From: Phycisphaerales bacterium
GTDB taxonomy: Bacteria > Planctomycetota > Phycisphaerae > Phycisphaerales > UBA1924
Direction of reading: 5' to 3'
Length of the DNA: 64,000 nucleotides
NCBI GenBank assembly: GCA_905339235.1
Contig: CAJPFG010000010.1
Span: 124,001-188,000 of the forward strand
Position 1 is the first letter of the stretch. The number at the start of each line of letters is the position of its first letter. The notes beneath the pieces were generated by a model, which saw nothing but the letters and a program-made list of their open reading frames with translations, was not told where the DNA came from and did no database searches. Positions 25,266-34,114 of the stretch are shown piece by piece. Both the position numbers and the translations under genes were made by a program.

Positions 25266-27269
25266 CTACTTCGACTCAACCAACTTCGCGCTGCCGACGA
25301 TCTCGCCCAGCACGCCGCCGGGCGCCTCCAGCCACAGATACCCCGCGGGCATCGCATCCATGTTTGTGAGCAGCACGGTCGCGTTGCCCCGCGCCGGCCG
25401 CCGCGCGGGTTCAAACCTCTCGCCGGTATACAGCGCGCCCTTCGAGAGCCGGACTCCGTCGATCACGCCCTTGAAGTACGACATGGGGTTCCCGTCCAAC
25501 CCGACATCCCCGCCGATGATGAGCGGCAGTGCATTCGTGCCGCGGACGCCCGAACCCTTCGTTCTGGCCGCGAGCGATCCATCCACATACAGCCGCACCT
25601 CCGCCCCGTCGTAGACTCCGGCAAGGTGATGCCACGCTCGAGTCTTCAGCGCGGGGGTCTTTGTGCCCGCTTCGACGTACTTCCCATCCAGCATCACGGT
25701 GAAGTTCGGCACGCCGCGGCTGACGAAGATCCCGTAGTCCGAGTTCTCCGTCTTCGTCACCAGCCCCGTGCGCGCATCCCACGCGTCCGCCTTGAACCAC
25801 GCCTCCAGGGTGAACGGGCCGTCCGGCAGATCGAACTGGTCGCTCCGCACGCGCACCGCCGAACGACCGTCCAGCGAAAGCGCCTGGTTCGCCGCCGGCT
25901 CCGCGGGACCGGGCACATTCCGCAGCGACATCGCGGCCTTGTGCCGGCGCGTCGGCAGCGCATAGCGGTGCCCGGGCATCAGCACGTCCGCGTCAGTGAC
26001 CACCTCCACCGCGCGCAGGAACTCGTCCATCCCGTGCGCCCCGCGCCGCACCTCAAACTCAAAGGTCCCCGATTTTCCCGCCCCCACCCGCGTGTGCCGA
26101 TGATCCGGCGCCCACAACCACCGCGAATCCCCGCTGTCCAGCGTCACCGTCACGTCCGCGTCTCGCGTCGTCGGGTTCGTCACCGTCACCCGCACCGTCT
26201 GCCGCGCCGCACCCGCCGAGTCCAGCGCCAGCACCCCCTCGATCCGCGGCGGCGTGTCCGCCATCCGCGCGCACTGGTTCGCCAACTCCCCGGTCAACTC
26301 GCGAATATCCATCGCGGCCCCGACCGGAAACGCGGCCATTGCCACCTGCTTCTTCCGCACCGTGATGATGTTGTACTGGTGCAGCCATCCCGCATCCGGC
26401 ACGGTCGAGTTCTGCTCGCCGCCCACCGTCGCCAGCGTCACGTACTCAATCCCGTCCCAGGGGTCATACCGCATCCGGTGAATGTGCCCGGCGAACACCG
26501 CCGTGACGTTCCCCGCGTTCTTCAGCAACGCGTGCACGCGGTCCCAGTCTGCCCCGTACCCGCCCTTCAGCCAGCGAGGATGGTGCAGGAACACGAACAC
26601 GTGATCAGCCCCCTTCGCCTTTTCGAGCGTCTCCTTCAGAAACTCGAACTGCTCGGGGCTCATCTTCTGGGCCTCGGGCTTGCCGAAATCCTTCTCGCCC
26701 GTCGCCGGGTTGCCTTCGTCGCTGTACAGCGCGATGAACCAGCAGTTCTTGTGCTCAAACGCGTACCACAGCGGCCCCATGTGGGCCTCGTAGTCCTTTT
26801 CGTGTTCCCCAACCGGCTTGCCCTCGCCCCGCCAGTAGATGTCGTGATTCCCCGAAACCGGAAACCACGGGCACCGCAACTCCTTCATGATGCCGCGGTA
26901 CTCGCGCACCTGCTCCAGCCACGGCCCCGTCGTGTTGTACCCCTGCACCAGGTCGCCCACCGTCATCACCAGGTCCGGCTCCAGCAGGTTCACGTCGTGC
27001 ACCGCGTCCGCCAGCACCTTTACCCCGTCCACCGGCCCGCCGGTCCGGTCCCCGAACACCGCGAACGTGAACGCCTCCTTCTCCTCCGGCAGCGGCAGCA
27101 CGATCTCGCTCGACCGCGTGGTCACAAACCGCGCCGGAGACGGTGCCTCCGTCGCGTGCTTCTCGTTGTGATGCACCGTGTGCCGCGTGTGCCCGATGTT
27201 GTCCGTCTGGGCCGCGCCCACACCCGAGATCGACGCCCACGCCGCAACTCCCAGAACGCTCGTACGCAT
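25266..27269 (-). CDS. Secreted calcineurin-like phosphoesterase with LamG domain
   Basis: A 667-residue exported protein; the signal peptide spans the first 20 residues. The metallophosphoesterase domain (residues about 55-330) carries AVFGDRTGG, MTVGDLVQGYN, VSGNHDIYW, FLHHPRW and VFAGHIHRMRYD, the complete two-metal set. A beta-rich middle follows. The C-terminal 190 residues form a LamG/concanavalin-like sandwich (LPDGPFTLEAWFKADAW, then RAWHHLAGVYDGAEVRLYVD). GGAGG precedes the ATG at 27269; the frame continues upstream to 27335. It likely removes phosphate from extracellular substrates, with LamG aiding binding. Confidence 0.88.
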   Translation of the reverse strand: MRTSVLGVAAWASISGVGAAQTDNIGHTRHTVHHNEKHATEAPSPARFVTTRSSEIVLPLPEEKEAFTFAVFGDRTGGPVDGVKVLADAVHDVNLLEPDLVMTVGDLVQGYNTTGPWLEQVREYRGIMKELRCPWFPVSGNHDIYWRGEGKPVGEHEKDYEAHMGPLWYAFEHKNCWFIALYSDEGNPATGEKDFGKPEAQKMSPEQFEFLKETLEKAKGADHVFVFLHHPRWLKGGYGADWDRVHALLKNAGNVTAVFAGHIHRMRYDPWDGIEYVTLATVGGEQNSTVPDAGWLHQYNIITVRKKQVAMAAFPVGAAMDIRELTGELANQCARMADTPPRIEGVLALDSAGAARQTVRVTVTNPTTRDADVTVTLDSGDSRWLWAPDHRHTRVGAGKSGTFEFEVRRGAHGMDEFLRAVEVVTDADVLMPGHRYALPTRRHKAAMSLRNVPGPAEPAANQALSLDGRSAVRVRSDQFDLPDGPFTLEAWFKADAWDARTGLVTKTENSDYGIFVSRGVPNFTVMLDGKYVEAGTKTPALKTRAWHHLAGVYDGAEVRLYVDGSLAARTKGSGVRGTNALPLIIGGDVGLDGNPMSYFKGVIDGVRLSKGALYTGERFEPARRPARGNATVLLTNMDAMPAGYLWLEAPGGVLGEIVGSAKLVESK

Positions 27270-27353
27270 GAGATAGCCTCCGTCCCGCGAGTGTACACGG
27301 AACGGAACTTCATCACGCTCGACCCGGATCGTCAAATCAAGACGACGCGAATA

Positions 27354-28040
27354 TCACGCCCGCCGACGCCGCAGCGCCGCCAGCCCCAGGACCCCCGCCA
27401 GCCCCGCCGCGCCCGGACCCGGCACCGTCCGCACGATCACCTCGAAGTTGTCGTACGTCACCGTGTTCGAGTAGCCCGACCCGGGGCCCGAGTTCCCCAC
27501 CGCGAACCCGAAGCGGATCGGCGCCCCCGTCGCCGAAAAGTTCAGCGCCGGGCCGGAGCCCACGATCGGGGCGAAGTCCGCGGCCGTAAGCCCCGTCACT
27601 CCATAACTGTTCCAGGCCCCCGAACTCCCCGTCACCGTGTACGCGGCCCCGTACACCACCGTCCCCTGCTTGGCCGCCACCATCAGCGCGTGCCCATCCC
27701 CGCCCACGCCGCCGGCGAACCGGAAGTCGATCGCGAAATCCACGCCCAGAATCGCTCCCATGGTTCCCGGCTCGTACCGCGTGCCGTTGGTGGTTCCGAA
27801 GCGGCTCACGCCCCAGACCGTTCCCCCCGCGTTCACCGAGTTCGTAAGTTCACGGGCCAGGCCCGGGTTCCCGGTCGCCACCTGCGAGTGGCTCGACGTC
27901 CCGCCCGTGCCCAGCACCAGCGTCTCGAAGCCCCAGTTGGAAGGCGTGAACGTCCCATCCGAAAAAGTCACGTCGGCCCCGGCAAGGGGCGCAATCGCCG
28001 CCGCGGCGCACGCGGCCAACACACGCGTCTTGATGCTCAT
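27354..28040 (-). CDS. Exported PEP-CTERM-like anchored protein
   Basis: A 228-residue protein with a signal peptide (residues 1-22), a beta-rich body, and a C-terminus made of PGPGAAGLAGVLGLA followed by ALRRRRA. That tail, a short motif plus a hydrophobic helix and an arginine cluster, is the PEP-CTERM/exosortase-type sorting arrangement in planctomycete form. AAAGGAG sits 8 bases before the ATG. The body resembles no enzyme I know and is probably a surface-displayed structural protein. No exosortase gene is present in this window. Confidence 0.78.
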   Translation of the reverse strand: MSIKTRVLAACAAAAIAPLAGADVTFSDGTFTPSNWGFETLVLGTGGTSSHSQVATGNPGLARELTNSVNAGGTVWGVSRFGTTNGTRYEPGTMGAILGVDFAIDFRFAGGVGGDGHALMVAAKQGTVVYGAAYTVTGSSGAWNSYGVTGLTAADFAPIVGSGPALNFSATGAPIRFGFAVGNSGPGSGYSNTVTYDNFEVIVRTVPGPGAAGLAGVLGLAALRRRRA

Positions 28041-28245
28041 GAACTCGCTCTCCTTTGAAGGACGTGGAAGCCTATCACGCTCCCGTCGATACGCAAGCCA
28101 TTCGTATCGAGTCGCAACCCGCCCGGTCGGTTTGGCCCGCCCGGGCCGGATACTCCACCGGTTTTTCATGCAACGCGCCGGGGCTGGACGACGTTGGTTA
28201 TTGGTCGTGCGTCAGGGACTTGTTCTCTCTCGAATCGGAGCAGCC

Positions 28246-28845
28246 ATGAAACCGATGCGGATCATCCTCGCGGCCATCGTCGGCGGCATCATCATGTTCG
28301 GCTGGGGCGCGTTCACCCACATGGCCCTGCCGGCCATCCTCCCCCAGGCCTCCATGACTCCCAAGCCGCTCCCCGGTGAAGAAACCATCGTCCCCGCGCT
28401 CAAGGCCTCCATCAGCGAGCCCGGCTTCTACTTCTTCCCGCCACGCGGCGAACAACTCACTCCCGCCGAAGAAGAAGCCTGGGAAGCCAAGCTCAAGGCC
28501 GGCCCCTCCGGAATCATGATCTACACGCCCGCGGGGACCTCACCAATGTCCCCGACTCAGTTCGGCGTCGAACTGCTCGCCAACATCGCCGCGGCCTTCC
28601 TCGCCGCGATCCTCGTCTCCTGGCTCACCTGCGGCTACGCCGGCCGCCTCATCGCCTGCCTCTTCATGGGCGTCTTCGCCTGGCTCACCCTCGAGGTTTC
28701 CTACGTGAACTGGTACAACTTCCCGTGGCAATACGCCTGGGGCAGCCTTATCGATCAGGGCGGAGGCTGGCTCGTGTCCGGCTTCGCCATCGCCGGCATC
28801 GTCGGCAACCGCGCTCCCTGCGCGCCCCCCGCGCCCGCGGCCTGA
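28246..28845 (+). CDS. Multi-TM membrane protein
   Basis: A 199-residue protein with a hydrophobic N-terminal segment (residues 5-28), a soluble loop of about 75 residues (SISEPGFYFFPPRGEQLTPA), then further membrane segments at about 105-125, 128-145 and 163-185. GGAG precedes the ATG. It resembles conserved planctomycete membrane proteins of unknown role. It is divergent from the PEP-CTERM-like gene and convergent with the BlaR1-like gene. Confidence 0.65.
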   Translation: MKPMRIILAAIVGGIIMFGWGAFTHMALPAILPQASMTPKPLPGEETIVPALKASISEPGFYFFPPRGEQLTPAEEEAWEAKLKAGPSGIMIYTPAGTSPMSPTQFGVELLANIAAAFLAAILVSWLTCGYAGRLIACLFMGVFAWLTLEVSYVNWYNFPWQYAWGSLIDQGGGWLVSGFAIAGIVGNRAPCAPPAPAA

Positions 28846-28857
28846 CCCGCCCGGTTT

Positions 28858-30888
28858 CTACTTCGCCGTCCCTCCGCCTCTCGAGTTCGATCCGGCCTCC
28901 CACGCCGGAATCTGCCCGGCCGCCTCCAGGAACGCCGTCCTCGGAATGCGCAGCGTCATCCCCGGCTTTAACTCCGGATTGTCCGCGTCAAGCCCGTTGC
29001 ACTTCACAATCTCCCGCCACAGGGCCCGATTCCCCATCCGCCGCTCGGCGATCCGCGCCGGCGTGTCCCCCGGCGCCACCGTGTACGAATCGTACTTTTC
29101 CCACCTCGGATTCTCATCCGGAACCTTCGCGCCCTGCACCTTCGACAGGTCATGGCACCACTGCATCTTCAGCCGCCACGGGTTCTCGCTCGGCCCGTCC
29201 GCCTCCTGCGTGTAGAACCGGAACTCGCCCGGGGGCGTCTCCTGCTCTCCCGCGGCGCGCCCGGTTTGCGTGTCGTAGCGGATCACAACCCTCGCATTCT
29301 CGCCGTTGAGGCTCGCCCGCGCCACGAAGTTGTGCTCCCCGTTGTCGTCGTTCATCACCAGCAGCATTGTCGCGTCCGCGTCCGCCGTCGTCACCGTCGC
29401 GCGAAGCACGCCCTTGCGGTCGTAGACCTTCAACTCGCCGCGAGAGAACGACATCCGCGTGCCCTCTTTCACGGGCTTCATCGAGATGCCCTCGCCGGCG
29501 ATCGTGGCCCGCAGGTTCGATCCCTCCGGCAGGCTCACGTTCAGTTCCTGCGTCGTGAACGCCCCGTCCGCCGTCTTGTCGCCATGCCCCGACGCGATCG
29601 TCTCCTGCTCCACCAGCGTCCCGTTCATCTTCATGTCCACCATGCCGGTGTCCCGGTTGATGTGCGTCGTCAGTTGCATGATCCCCGCAACGTCCCGCTC
29701 TCCCTCGGGCGCGCGAACCTCGATCATGCTCCGCTCTCCGCCGCGCGCCCCCGCCCCGTGCGCCGGCGCCGCCGCGCACGCCAGCAGCCCCGTCGTTGTC
29801 AGCAAGGACAGAATCGCCGCGCCACTCAGGGCGCCAAGCAGGCGGGTGCGGGCGCGATCGGCCGGTGCGTGCGCGTGCGTCAGCATGTGCAGTCTCCTTC
29901 GAAGCGGTAACCCGGAACCCATCGAGATCCCCGCCACCACGGCGGTGGGGGATACAGGTGTGCAGCAATCCAGCAGGGCCGCGGCGTATTCGCGGGCGCG
30001 CCCGGTCTTTCGGACGACCAGCGCATCGCACGAGGCTTCGCGGTCTTCTTCCAGCACGCGCCCAAATCGGCGCAGCAGCGGCTGGGGCCAGAAGACCGCG
30101 CTCAGCAGCGTCTGCACAACCGCGATCACGTGGTCGGCGCGCCGGAGATGGATCAGTTCGTGGTGCAGGGCGCAGCGCAGGGTCTCATCGCTCCGGCACG
30201 CCGCGAAGTTCATGGGCAGCAGGATCGCGGGCCGCAAGAGCCCCCAGCACGCGGGCGAAGCGATCGACTCGCACTCCAACAGGCGCGCCCGCCGCGCCGC
30301 CCGTCCCAGACCCGGGCCGACGCCCGCGCGGAGGGTGTGCCACGCGCTCAGCGAACGCGGGTCCGAGACGGGGCGAGCACGCCGGAGCACCGCGCCGGCG
30401 GCGAGCGCCCGCCGGGCCGCGAGGGTCAGCCAGAGCGCAACACCGGCGAGGTAGAGGATCGCGCCCAGGGTCCAGCCCGAGATCGCACCCGGCGAAGAGC
30501 CCGCGGCGCGGGCCGAAGTGGACACGCCCAGGCCGCTGGTCGCCGGTATCGCGAGAGACGCGGGTTGATCTCGGGCCGACGCTTCCTCGAGCCCCGGGAC
30601 CGCGAGTCCCGCGGCCGGTACGGGAGCGAGGGTGGATGTACCGGCTCCGCCGGTGATCGGAGCGCGTGGTGCCAGGTGCGAGAACAGGCCGCCGCGCGGC
30701 AGGATGCCCAGCGCCGGCGCGAGCACCTGCACCGGGGCCAGCGCGACGATAGCCAGCAGGTGCGCCAGCAGCACCCGGTACCGCAGCACCGGGTCGCGCC
30801 CCGCGCCCCGGCGCAGCAGCAGACCCAGCGCCGCGATAAGACCCGCGCCCACGCACGCCAGGACGGCGTTGAGTGCCAAGATCGTCAC
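28858..30888 (-). CDS. BlaR1/MecR1-like M56 metallopeptidase with C-terminal LysM
   Basis: A 676-residue membrane protein. The N-terminal 230 residues contain several membrane helices. The M56 zinc peptidase domain shows HHELIHLRRADHV with the HExxH pair near 242 and EEDREASCDALVVRKTGRA downstream, the third-ligand region. A central beta-rich domain follows, and the last 80 residues are a LysM-like module (YDSYTVAPGDTPARIAERRM, then NPELKPGMTLRIPR). Classic BlaR1 has a penicillin-binding domain there instead. The GTG start overlaps the BlaI-like stop (GTGA). Confidence 0.85.
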   Translation of the reverse strand: MTILALNAVLACVGAGLIAALGLLLRRGAGRDPVLRYRVLLAHLLAIVALAPVQVLAPALGILPRGGLFSHLAPRAPITGGAGTSTLAPVPAAGLAVPGLEEASARDQPASLAIPATSGLGVSTSARAAGSSPGAISGWTLGAILYLAGVALWLTLAARRALAAGAVLRRARPVSDPRSLSAWHTLRAGVGPGLGRAARRARLLECESIASPACWGLLRPAILLPMNFAACRSDETLRCALHHELIHLRRADHVIAVVQTLLSAVFWPQPLLRRFGRVLEEDREASCDALVVRKTGRAREYAAALLDCCTPVSPTAVVAGISMGSGLPLRRRLHMLTHAHAPADRARTRLLGALSGAAILSLLTTTGLLACAAAPAHGAGARGGERSMIEVRAPEGERDVAGIMQLTTHINRDTGMVDMKMNGTLVEQETIASGHGDKTADGAFTTQELNVSLPEGSNLRATIAGEGISMKPVKEGTRMSFSRGELKVYDRKGVLRATVTTADADATMLLVMNDDNGEHNFVARASLNGENARVVIRYDTQTGRAAGEQETPPGEFRFYTQEADGPSENPWRLKMQWCHDLSKVQGAKVPDENPRWEKYDSYTVAPGDTPARIAERRMGNRALWREIVKCNGLDADNPELKPGMTLRIPRTAFLEAAGQIPAWEAGSNSRGGGTAK

Positions 30889-31304
30889 GCGCTCCCCCCT
30901 TCCCGGTCGCGCAGCCGCATATCCACCCACGCCCGCAGCCGCCGCAGTTCCTTCTCGTCCAAGTCGGTCTCGTCGAGCATGTGCACCAGCAGGGGCTGCA
31001 CCTCTCCGCCGAAGAGCCGGTCGGCCAAGTCCCTGACCATGTGACGCGAGGTCTGCTCGCGCGAGACGCGGGCCCTGTAAAGCAGCGCGCGGGCGGGCCC
31101 CGGAAGCGTCTCAAGGATGCCCTTGTCGCGGAGGATGTTCAGGACAGACTGGATGGTGGTGTAGGCGAGGGTGTCCTTGTCGCGCAGCCCCTGATTGACG
31201 CGGGCCGCGACATCGCGGACGGTGATCGGGTCCGCGCCGTCCCACACCGCCTGCATCACGCGGGCCTCCAGGCGGGTCAGAACGATGGGCTTCTTGGCGC
31301 TCAT
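30885..31304 (-). CDS. BlaI/MecI-family transcriptional repressor
   Basis: A 139-residue winged-helix repressor: LTRLEARVMQAVWDGADPIT, then VRDVAARVNQGLRDKDTLAY, followed by TTIQSVLNILRDKGI, and a C-terminal dimerisation helix rich in Leu/Glu. It would be cleaved by the co-encoded M56 protease when its signal is sensed. The stop overlaps the GTG of the BlaR1-like gene, so the two are translated together. AGGA precedes the ATG. Its likely operator lies just upstream. Confidence 0.9.
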   Translation of the reverse strand: MSAKKPIVLTRLEARVMQAVWDGADPITVRDVAARVNQGLRDKDTLAYTTIQSVLNILRDKGILETLPGPARALLYRARVSREQTSRHMVRDLADRLFGGEVQPLLVHMLDETDLDEKELRRLRAWVDMRLRDREGGSA

Positions 31305-31314
31305 GTCCTAACAG

Positions 31315-31366
31315 TTTCGGAGATCTACCCCCGCGTGTCAAGAGCGATCTCCGAAAAATTTCGGAG
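31315..31366. promoter_or_regulatory. TTTCGGAG palindrome cluster, candidate BlaI operator
   Basis: CTCCGAAA-AA-TTTCGGAG forms an 18-base palindrome at 31349-31366, and a further TTTCGGAGATC lies at 31315-31325. The latter is the reverse complement of GATCTCCGAAA at 31346-31356, an 11-base inverted repeat. This sits 11-62 bases upstream of the BlaI-like start codon, where an autoregulating BlaI operator is expected. Confidence 0.65.
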
Positions 31367-31445
31367 TTGCGGTGGCACCAGCCTCCCGGCGCTGCCCGGC
31401 TGATGCATCCCCGCCGGGCGGTATCGTGACCAACTAGAATCCTCA

Positions 31446-31943
31446 ATGGAGCCCGCCGATGGGTTGCCCAACCTCGCCGCCCGTGCGTTTTCCTTCGCCA
31501 TCGCTTCCATCGCCTTGGGAGGTATCTTCGGCGCGGTCGCGACCGTCGGCATGGGTGCCTCCTACCTCATGGAGTTCGGCGCGCTCTTCGGCTCCATCGT
31601 CGGTCTGGTTTTCAGCCCGGTCCTGATCTTCGCACTTCGGCGCGGACCATGGCGGATCAGCCTGATCGTCATAGCACTTCCCACGCTGGTCGCGGCCCAT
31701 GCAGGTGGCCTGCTTACCCCGCCGAATGCCGGCCCAGCGGACAGTCTTGCGCTCTCGACAGCCGTTTACACGATTCTGTGTCTCATCCGAGGCTTCATCG
31801 GCCTCTACCGTTACGCGCCGTCACCGCCGGGAACCTGCCCGACCTGCCGCTACGACCGCGCCGGCCTCGCTCCGAACTCCGCATGCCCCGAATGCGGCAC
31901 CCAGCCGCGGAAGCCGCCCCCCAGCCATAGCCGTGCGGCATAA
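31446..31943 (+). CDS. Membrane protein with C-terminal zinc ribbon
   Basis: A 165-residue protein with several hydrophobic segments up to about residue 125 (for example AIASIALGGIFGAVATVG). A zinc-ribbon motif follows with CPTCRYDRAGL and then CPECGTQ. The same C-x2-C-x-YD-GL-x-CPECG layout ends the membrane protein at 45951. The ribbon probably binds zinc and may mediate protein contacts in the cytoplasm; no function is known. It is divergent from the BlaI-like gene. Confidence 0.7.
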   Translation: MEPADGLPNLAARAFSFAIASIALGGIFGAVATVGMGASYLMEFGALFGSIVGLVFSPVLIFALRRGPWRISLIVIALPTLVAAHAGGLLTPPNAGPADSLALSTAVYTILCLIRGFIGLYRYAPSPPGTCPTCRYDRAGLAPNSACPECGTQPRKPPPSHSRAA

Positions 31944-32322
31944 GCGGCGTACCCCCACGGAAGCGGGGCCCCCAAATCACAGCCAGCCGCGTCAGCGGCG
32001 ACACAGCCGACACTCGTGCACGCCGAGCGCGCCGTTTCTGGATCGGCCGCGGGCCAGACCTCCGAAAGCCGCGCGAACGGGGATGAGGTCCGCCGCCTCC
32101 CCGAAGCTGGCGACCTTGCGTGCACCCGTTTCCTGCAGGTTGATGACAGCCCAAATCATCGGAGGGAACCGCCTGCTCCCCGAGTCCACATTCGGGAATG
32201 ACGGACGTTGGCCCGGAAGCGCGGTGCGGATTTCAATCGATCCCGCTTTTGGACCCAGCGGGTCACCATCGTGAAAGTGCCTGGCGCGGCCATCCGCATC
32301 ACAAAGCGTTGGTCGCCCCGCC
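31944..32322. other. Gene-free stretch before the PIN remnant
   Basis: Roughly 380 bases in which no frame shows a ribosome binding site with recognisable content. A minus-strand frame reads MIWAVINLQETGARKVASFG but has no family match. The N-terminal part of the PIN gene that ends downstream is not recoverable here. Confidence 0.45.
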
Positions 32323-32442
32323 GAATGCGGTGACTGCTGGATTGCCGCAACGGCTGTGCGGCATGGGCTCCCGCTGGTGACCCACAACCCGATGGACTAC
32401 GCCGACATCTCGGGGCTGACGGTCATCACTCGTGTCGGCTGA
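32323..32442 (+). pseudogene. C-terminal remnant of a PIN-domain (VapC-like) toxin
   Basis: The + frame ends CWIAATAVRHGLPLVTHNP, then MDYADISGLTVITRVG and a stop at 32440-32442. This is the characteristic PIN-domain tail (D-x-WIAATA-x-HGLPLVTHN-x2-DF-x-GL-V). The frame is closed upstream by a TGA, there is no start, and the N-terminal catalytic aspartates are missing. It is therefore a fragment of a lost VapBC-type toxin-antitoxin pair. Confidence 0.65.
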
Positions 32443-32460
32443 TCGTGTATTCTGCCCCGG

Positions 32461-33810
32461 ATGCCCGGACCATCCAACGCACCCACCCGCGTCCTCGGGC
32501 CCATCGACGCCACGTGCGTCGTCGTCGGGGCGATCATCGGCGTAGGAATCTTCTTCAATCCCCAGCAGGTGGCCGAGTTGACCCGCAGCGCGCCGCTCTC
32601 GCTCGCCGCCTGGGCGATCGCCGGCGGCATCGCCCTGTGCGGCAGCCTCACCTTCGCCGCGCTCGGCGCTCGCTACCACGCCAACGGCGCGCAATACCAG
32701 GTGCTCCGCGATTCCTACGGACCCCTGCCGGCGTTCCTCTTTGTCTTCTGCAACGCCACCGCCATCCAGGCCGGCGCCGTCGCCGTGATCGCCGTGCTCT
32801 GCGCCCGAAACCTCGCCGCGGCCGCGGGGCGCGAACTCCCCGCCGGCCTGCCGGAAGTCGCGGCCTCCGGCGCCCTGGTCCTGCTGCTCATGGCGGCCAA
32901 CATCGTCGGCGTGAAGTGGGGTTCGCGAATTCAGAACCTCACCGTCTTTGCGAAGGTGCTGACGCTGCTGGTCATTACCGGTCTGGCCGCTTGGGTATCG
33001 AGGGCGCCCGCCCCGGCCGCGCCCGTCGCCGCTTTCGCTGAAAAGCCGGACCTGCACCCGGTCTCGGCGCTGCTCGCGGCGCTGGTCCCCTGCCTGTTCG
33101 CGTACGGCGGCTGGCAGCACGCCCTGTGGATCTCCGGCGAAGTGAAAGACCCGCGCCGAAACCTCCCCCGCGCGATCGTTGGCGGCGTGGTGTTGGTGGT
33201 GGCCGTGTACCTGCTCGCGAACTGGGCGTACCTGGAGTTGCTCGGCGTCGAGCGCGTCCGCACCGCCAAGACTCTCGCCGCCGACGCCGTCGCCACCGTC
33301 TGGCCGCAGTGGGGGAGCCGGATGATCGCCGCGGCTGTGGGAGTCTCGGCGTTCGGCGTCCTCAACGCTCAGTTGCTCTCCGGCCCGCGACTGGTCTTCG
33401 GCATGGCGCGCGACGGCCGGTTCTTCGAGTCCTTCGGGCGGCTCAGCCCCCGATTCGCCACGCCCGTCAGCGCCATCGTGCTCATCGCCGGCATGGCACT
33501 CGTCCTGCTGCTGGTCACCGGCCTCACCGGCTCCCAGACCGTCGAACTCCTCACCACCGGCACCGTCTTCATCGACGGGGTCTTCTTCGTGCTCACGGGC
33601 GCGGCGGTCTTCGTGCTGCGAAAACGCGCCGGCGAGACGCTTCGTGTACGGGGATATCCGTTGACCCCGGCCCTCTTCGTGCTGGGTGAAGTCGGCGTTG
33701 TCGTCGGCGCTCACCTCACCCCCGGCGTTCTCCTGGCGACGCTCGTCGGCGTCGCGTGGATCGTCCTCGCCGCCGTGCTCTACATGATCCGTTTCCGCTC
33801 CAATCCCTGA
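32461..33810 (+). CDS. APC-superfamily amino acid permease
   Basis: A 449-residue transporter with about twelve membrane helices. The first has the substrate-binding break GAIIGVGIFFNP; the consensus region AYGGWQHALWISGEVKDPRR lies near the middle, and a later GVLNAQLLSGPRLVFGMARDG is typical of LAT/APA-type amino acid permeases. It probably imports amino acids by proton symport or exchange. The ATG at 32461 is 18 bases after the PIN remnant's stop. It is followed by a small basic gene. Confidence 0.87.
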   Translation: MPGPSNAPTRVLGPIDATCVVVGAIIGVGIFFNPQQVAELTRSAPLSLAAWAIAGGIALCGSLTFAALGARYHANGAQYQVLRDSYGPLPAFLFVFCNATAIQAGAVAVIAVLCARNLAAAAGRELPAGLPEVAASGALVLLLMAANIVGVKWGSRIQNLTVFAKVLTLLVITGLAAWVSRAPAPAAPVAAFAEKPDLHPVSALLAALVPCLFAYGGWQHALWISGEVKDPRRNLPRAIVGGVVLVVAVYLLANWAYLELLGVERVRTAKTLAADAVATVWPQWGSRMIAAAVGVSAFGVLNAQLLSGPRLVFGMARDGRFFESFGRLSPRFATPVSAIVLIAGMALVLLLVTGLTGSQTVELLTTGTVFIDGVFFVLTGAAVFVLRKRAGETLRVRGYPLTPALFVLGEVGVVVGAHLTPGVLLATLVGVAWIVLAAVLYMIRFRSNP

Positions 33811-33861
33811 CCCAGGCCCCGCGGCCGTGCTACGCTCTGAACACGTCAGGAGCACCTCGAA

Positions 33862-34104
33862 ATGGCGAAAGCGAAGCGAAAGTCCAAGCCCAAGAAGAAA
33901 GTCGTATTGACCGGGGAGAAGATGATCGCGGCCAGACTGCTCGCGCTCCGCGCGGAATCCCGGCGCTCCCAGGCGAGCCGAAACGAGAACATCTTCGCCA
34001 ACACCGCCGATGCGCGCATCAAGGGCCACGCCCTGGGCGCCCATCGCGCCGCCCAGGCCAAGCGAGACGGCCAGCAGCGCAAATCCCGCGGCGGAACTCC
34101 GTAA
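33862..34104 (+). CDS. Small, very basic hypothetical protein
   Basis: An 80-residue Lys/Arg-rich protein (KAKRKSKPKKKVVLTGEKM, then RAAQAKRDGQQRKSRGG). AGGAG lies 8 bases before the ATG. It has no hydrophobic core and may bind nucleic acids or be disordered. I recognise no family. Confidence 0.55.
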   Translation: MAKAKRKSKPKKKVVLTGEKMIAARLLALRAESRRSQASRNENIFANTADARIKGHALGAHRAAQAKRDGQQRKSRGGTP

Positions 34105-34114
34105 CCCACGCCCG

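Noticed and set aside
25254..28058. 934-residue open frame on the + strand
   Set aside because: It lies antisense to the phosphoesterase and PEP-CTERM-like genes, is rich in Arg/His/Pro and has no domain. It is a GC-bias shadow.
31944..32300. Minus-strand frame containing MIWAVINLQETGARKVASFG
   Set aside because: No ribosome binding site, no recognisable family, and a composition typical of chance frames in GC-rich DNA.
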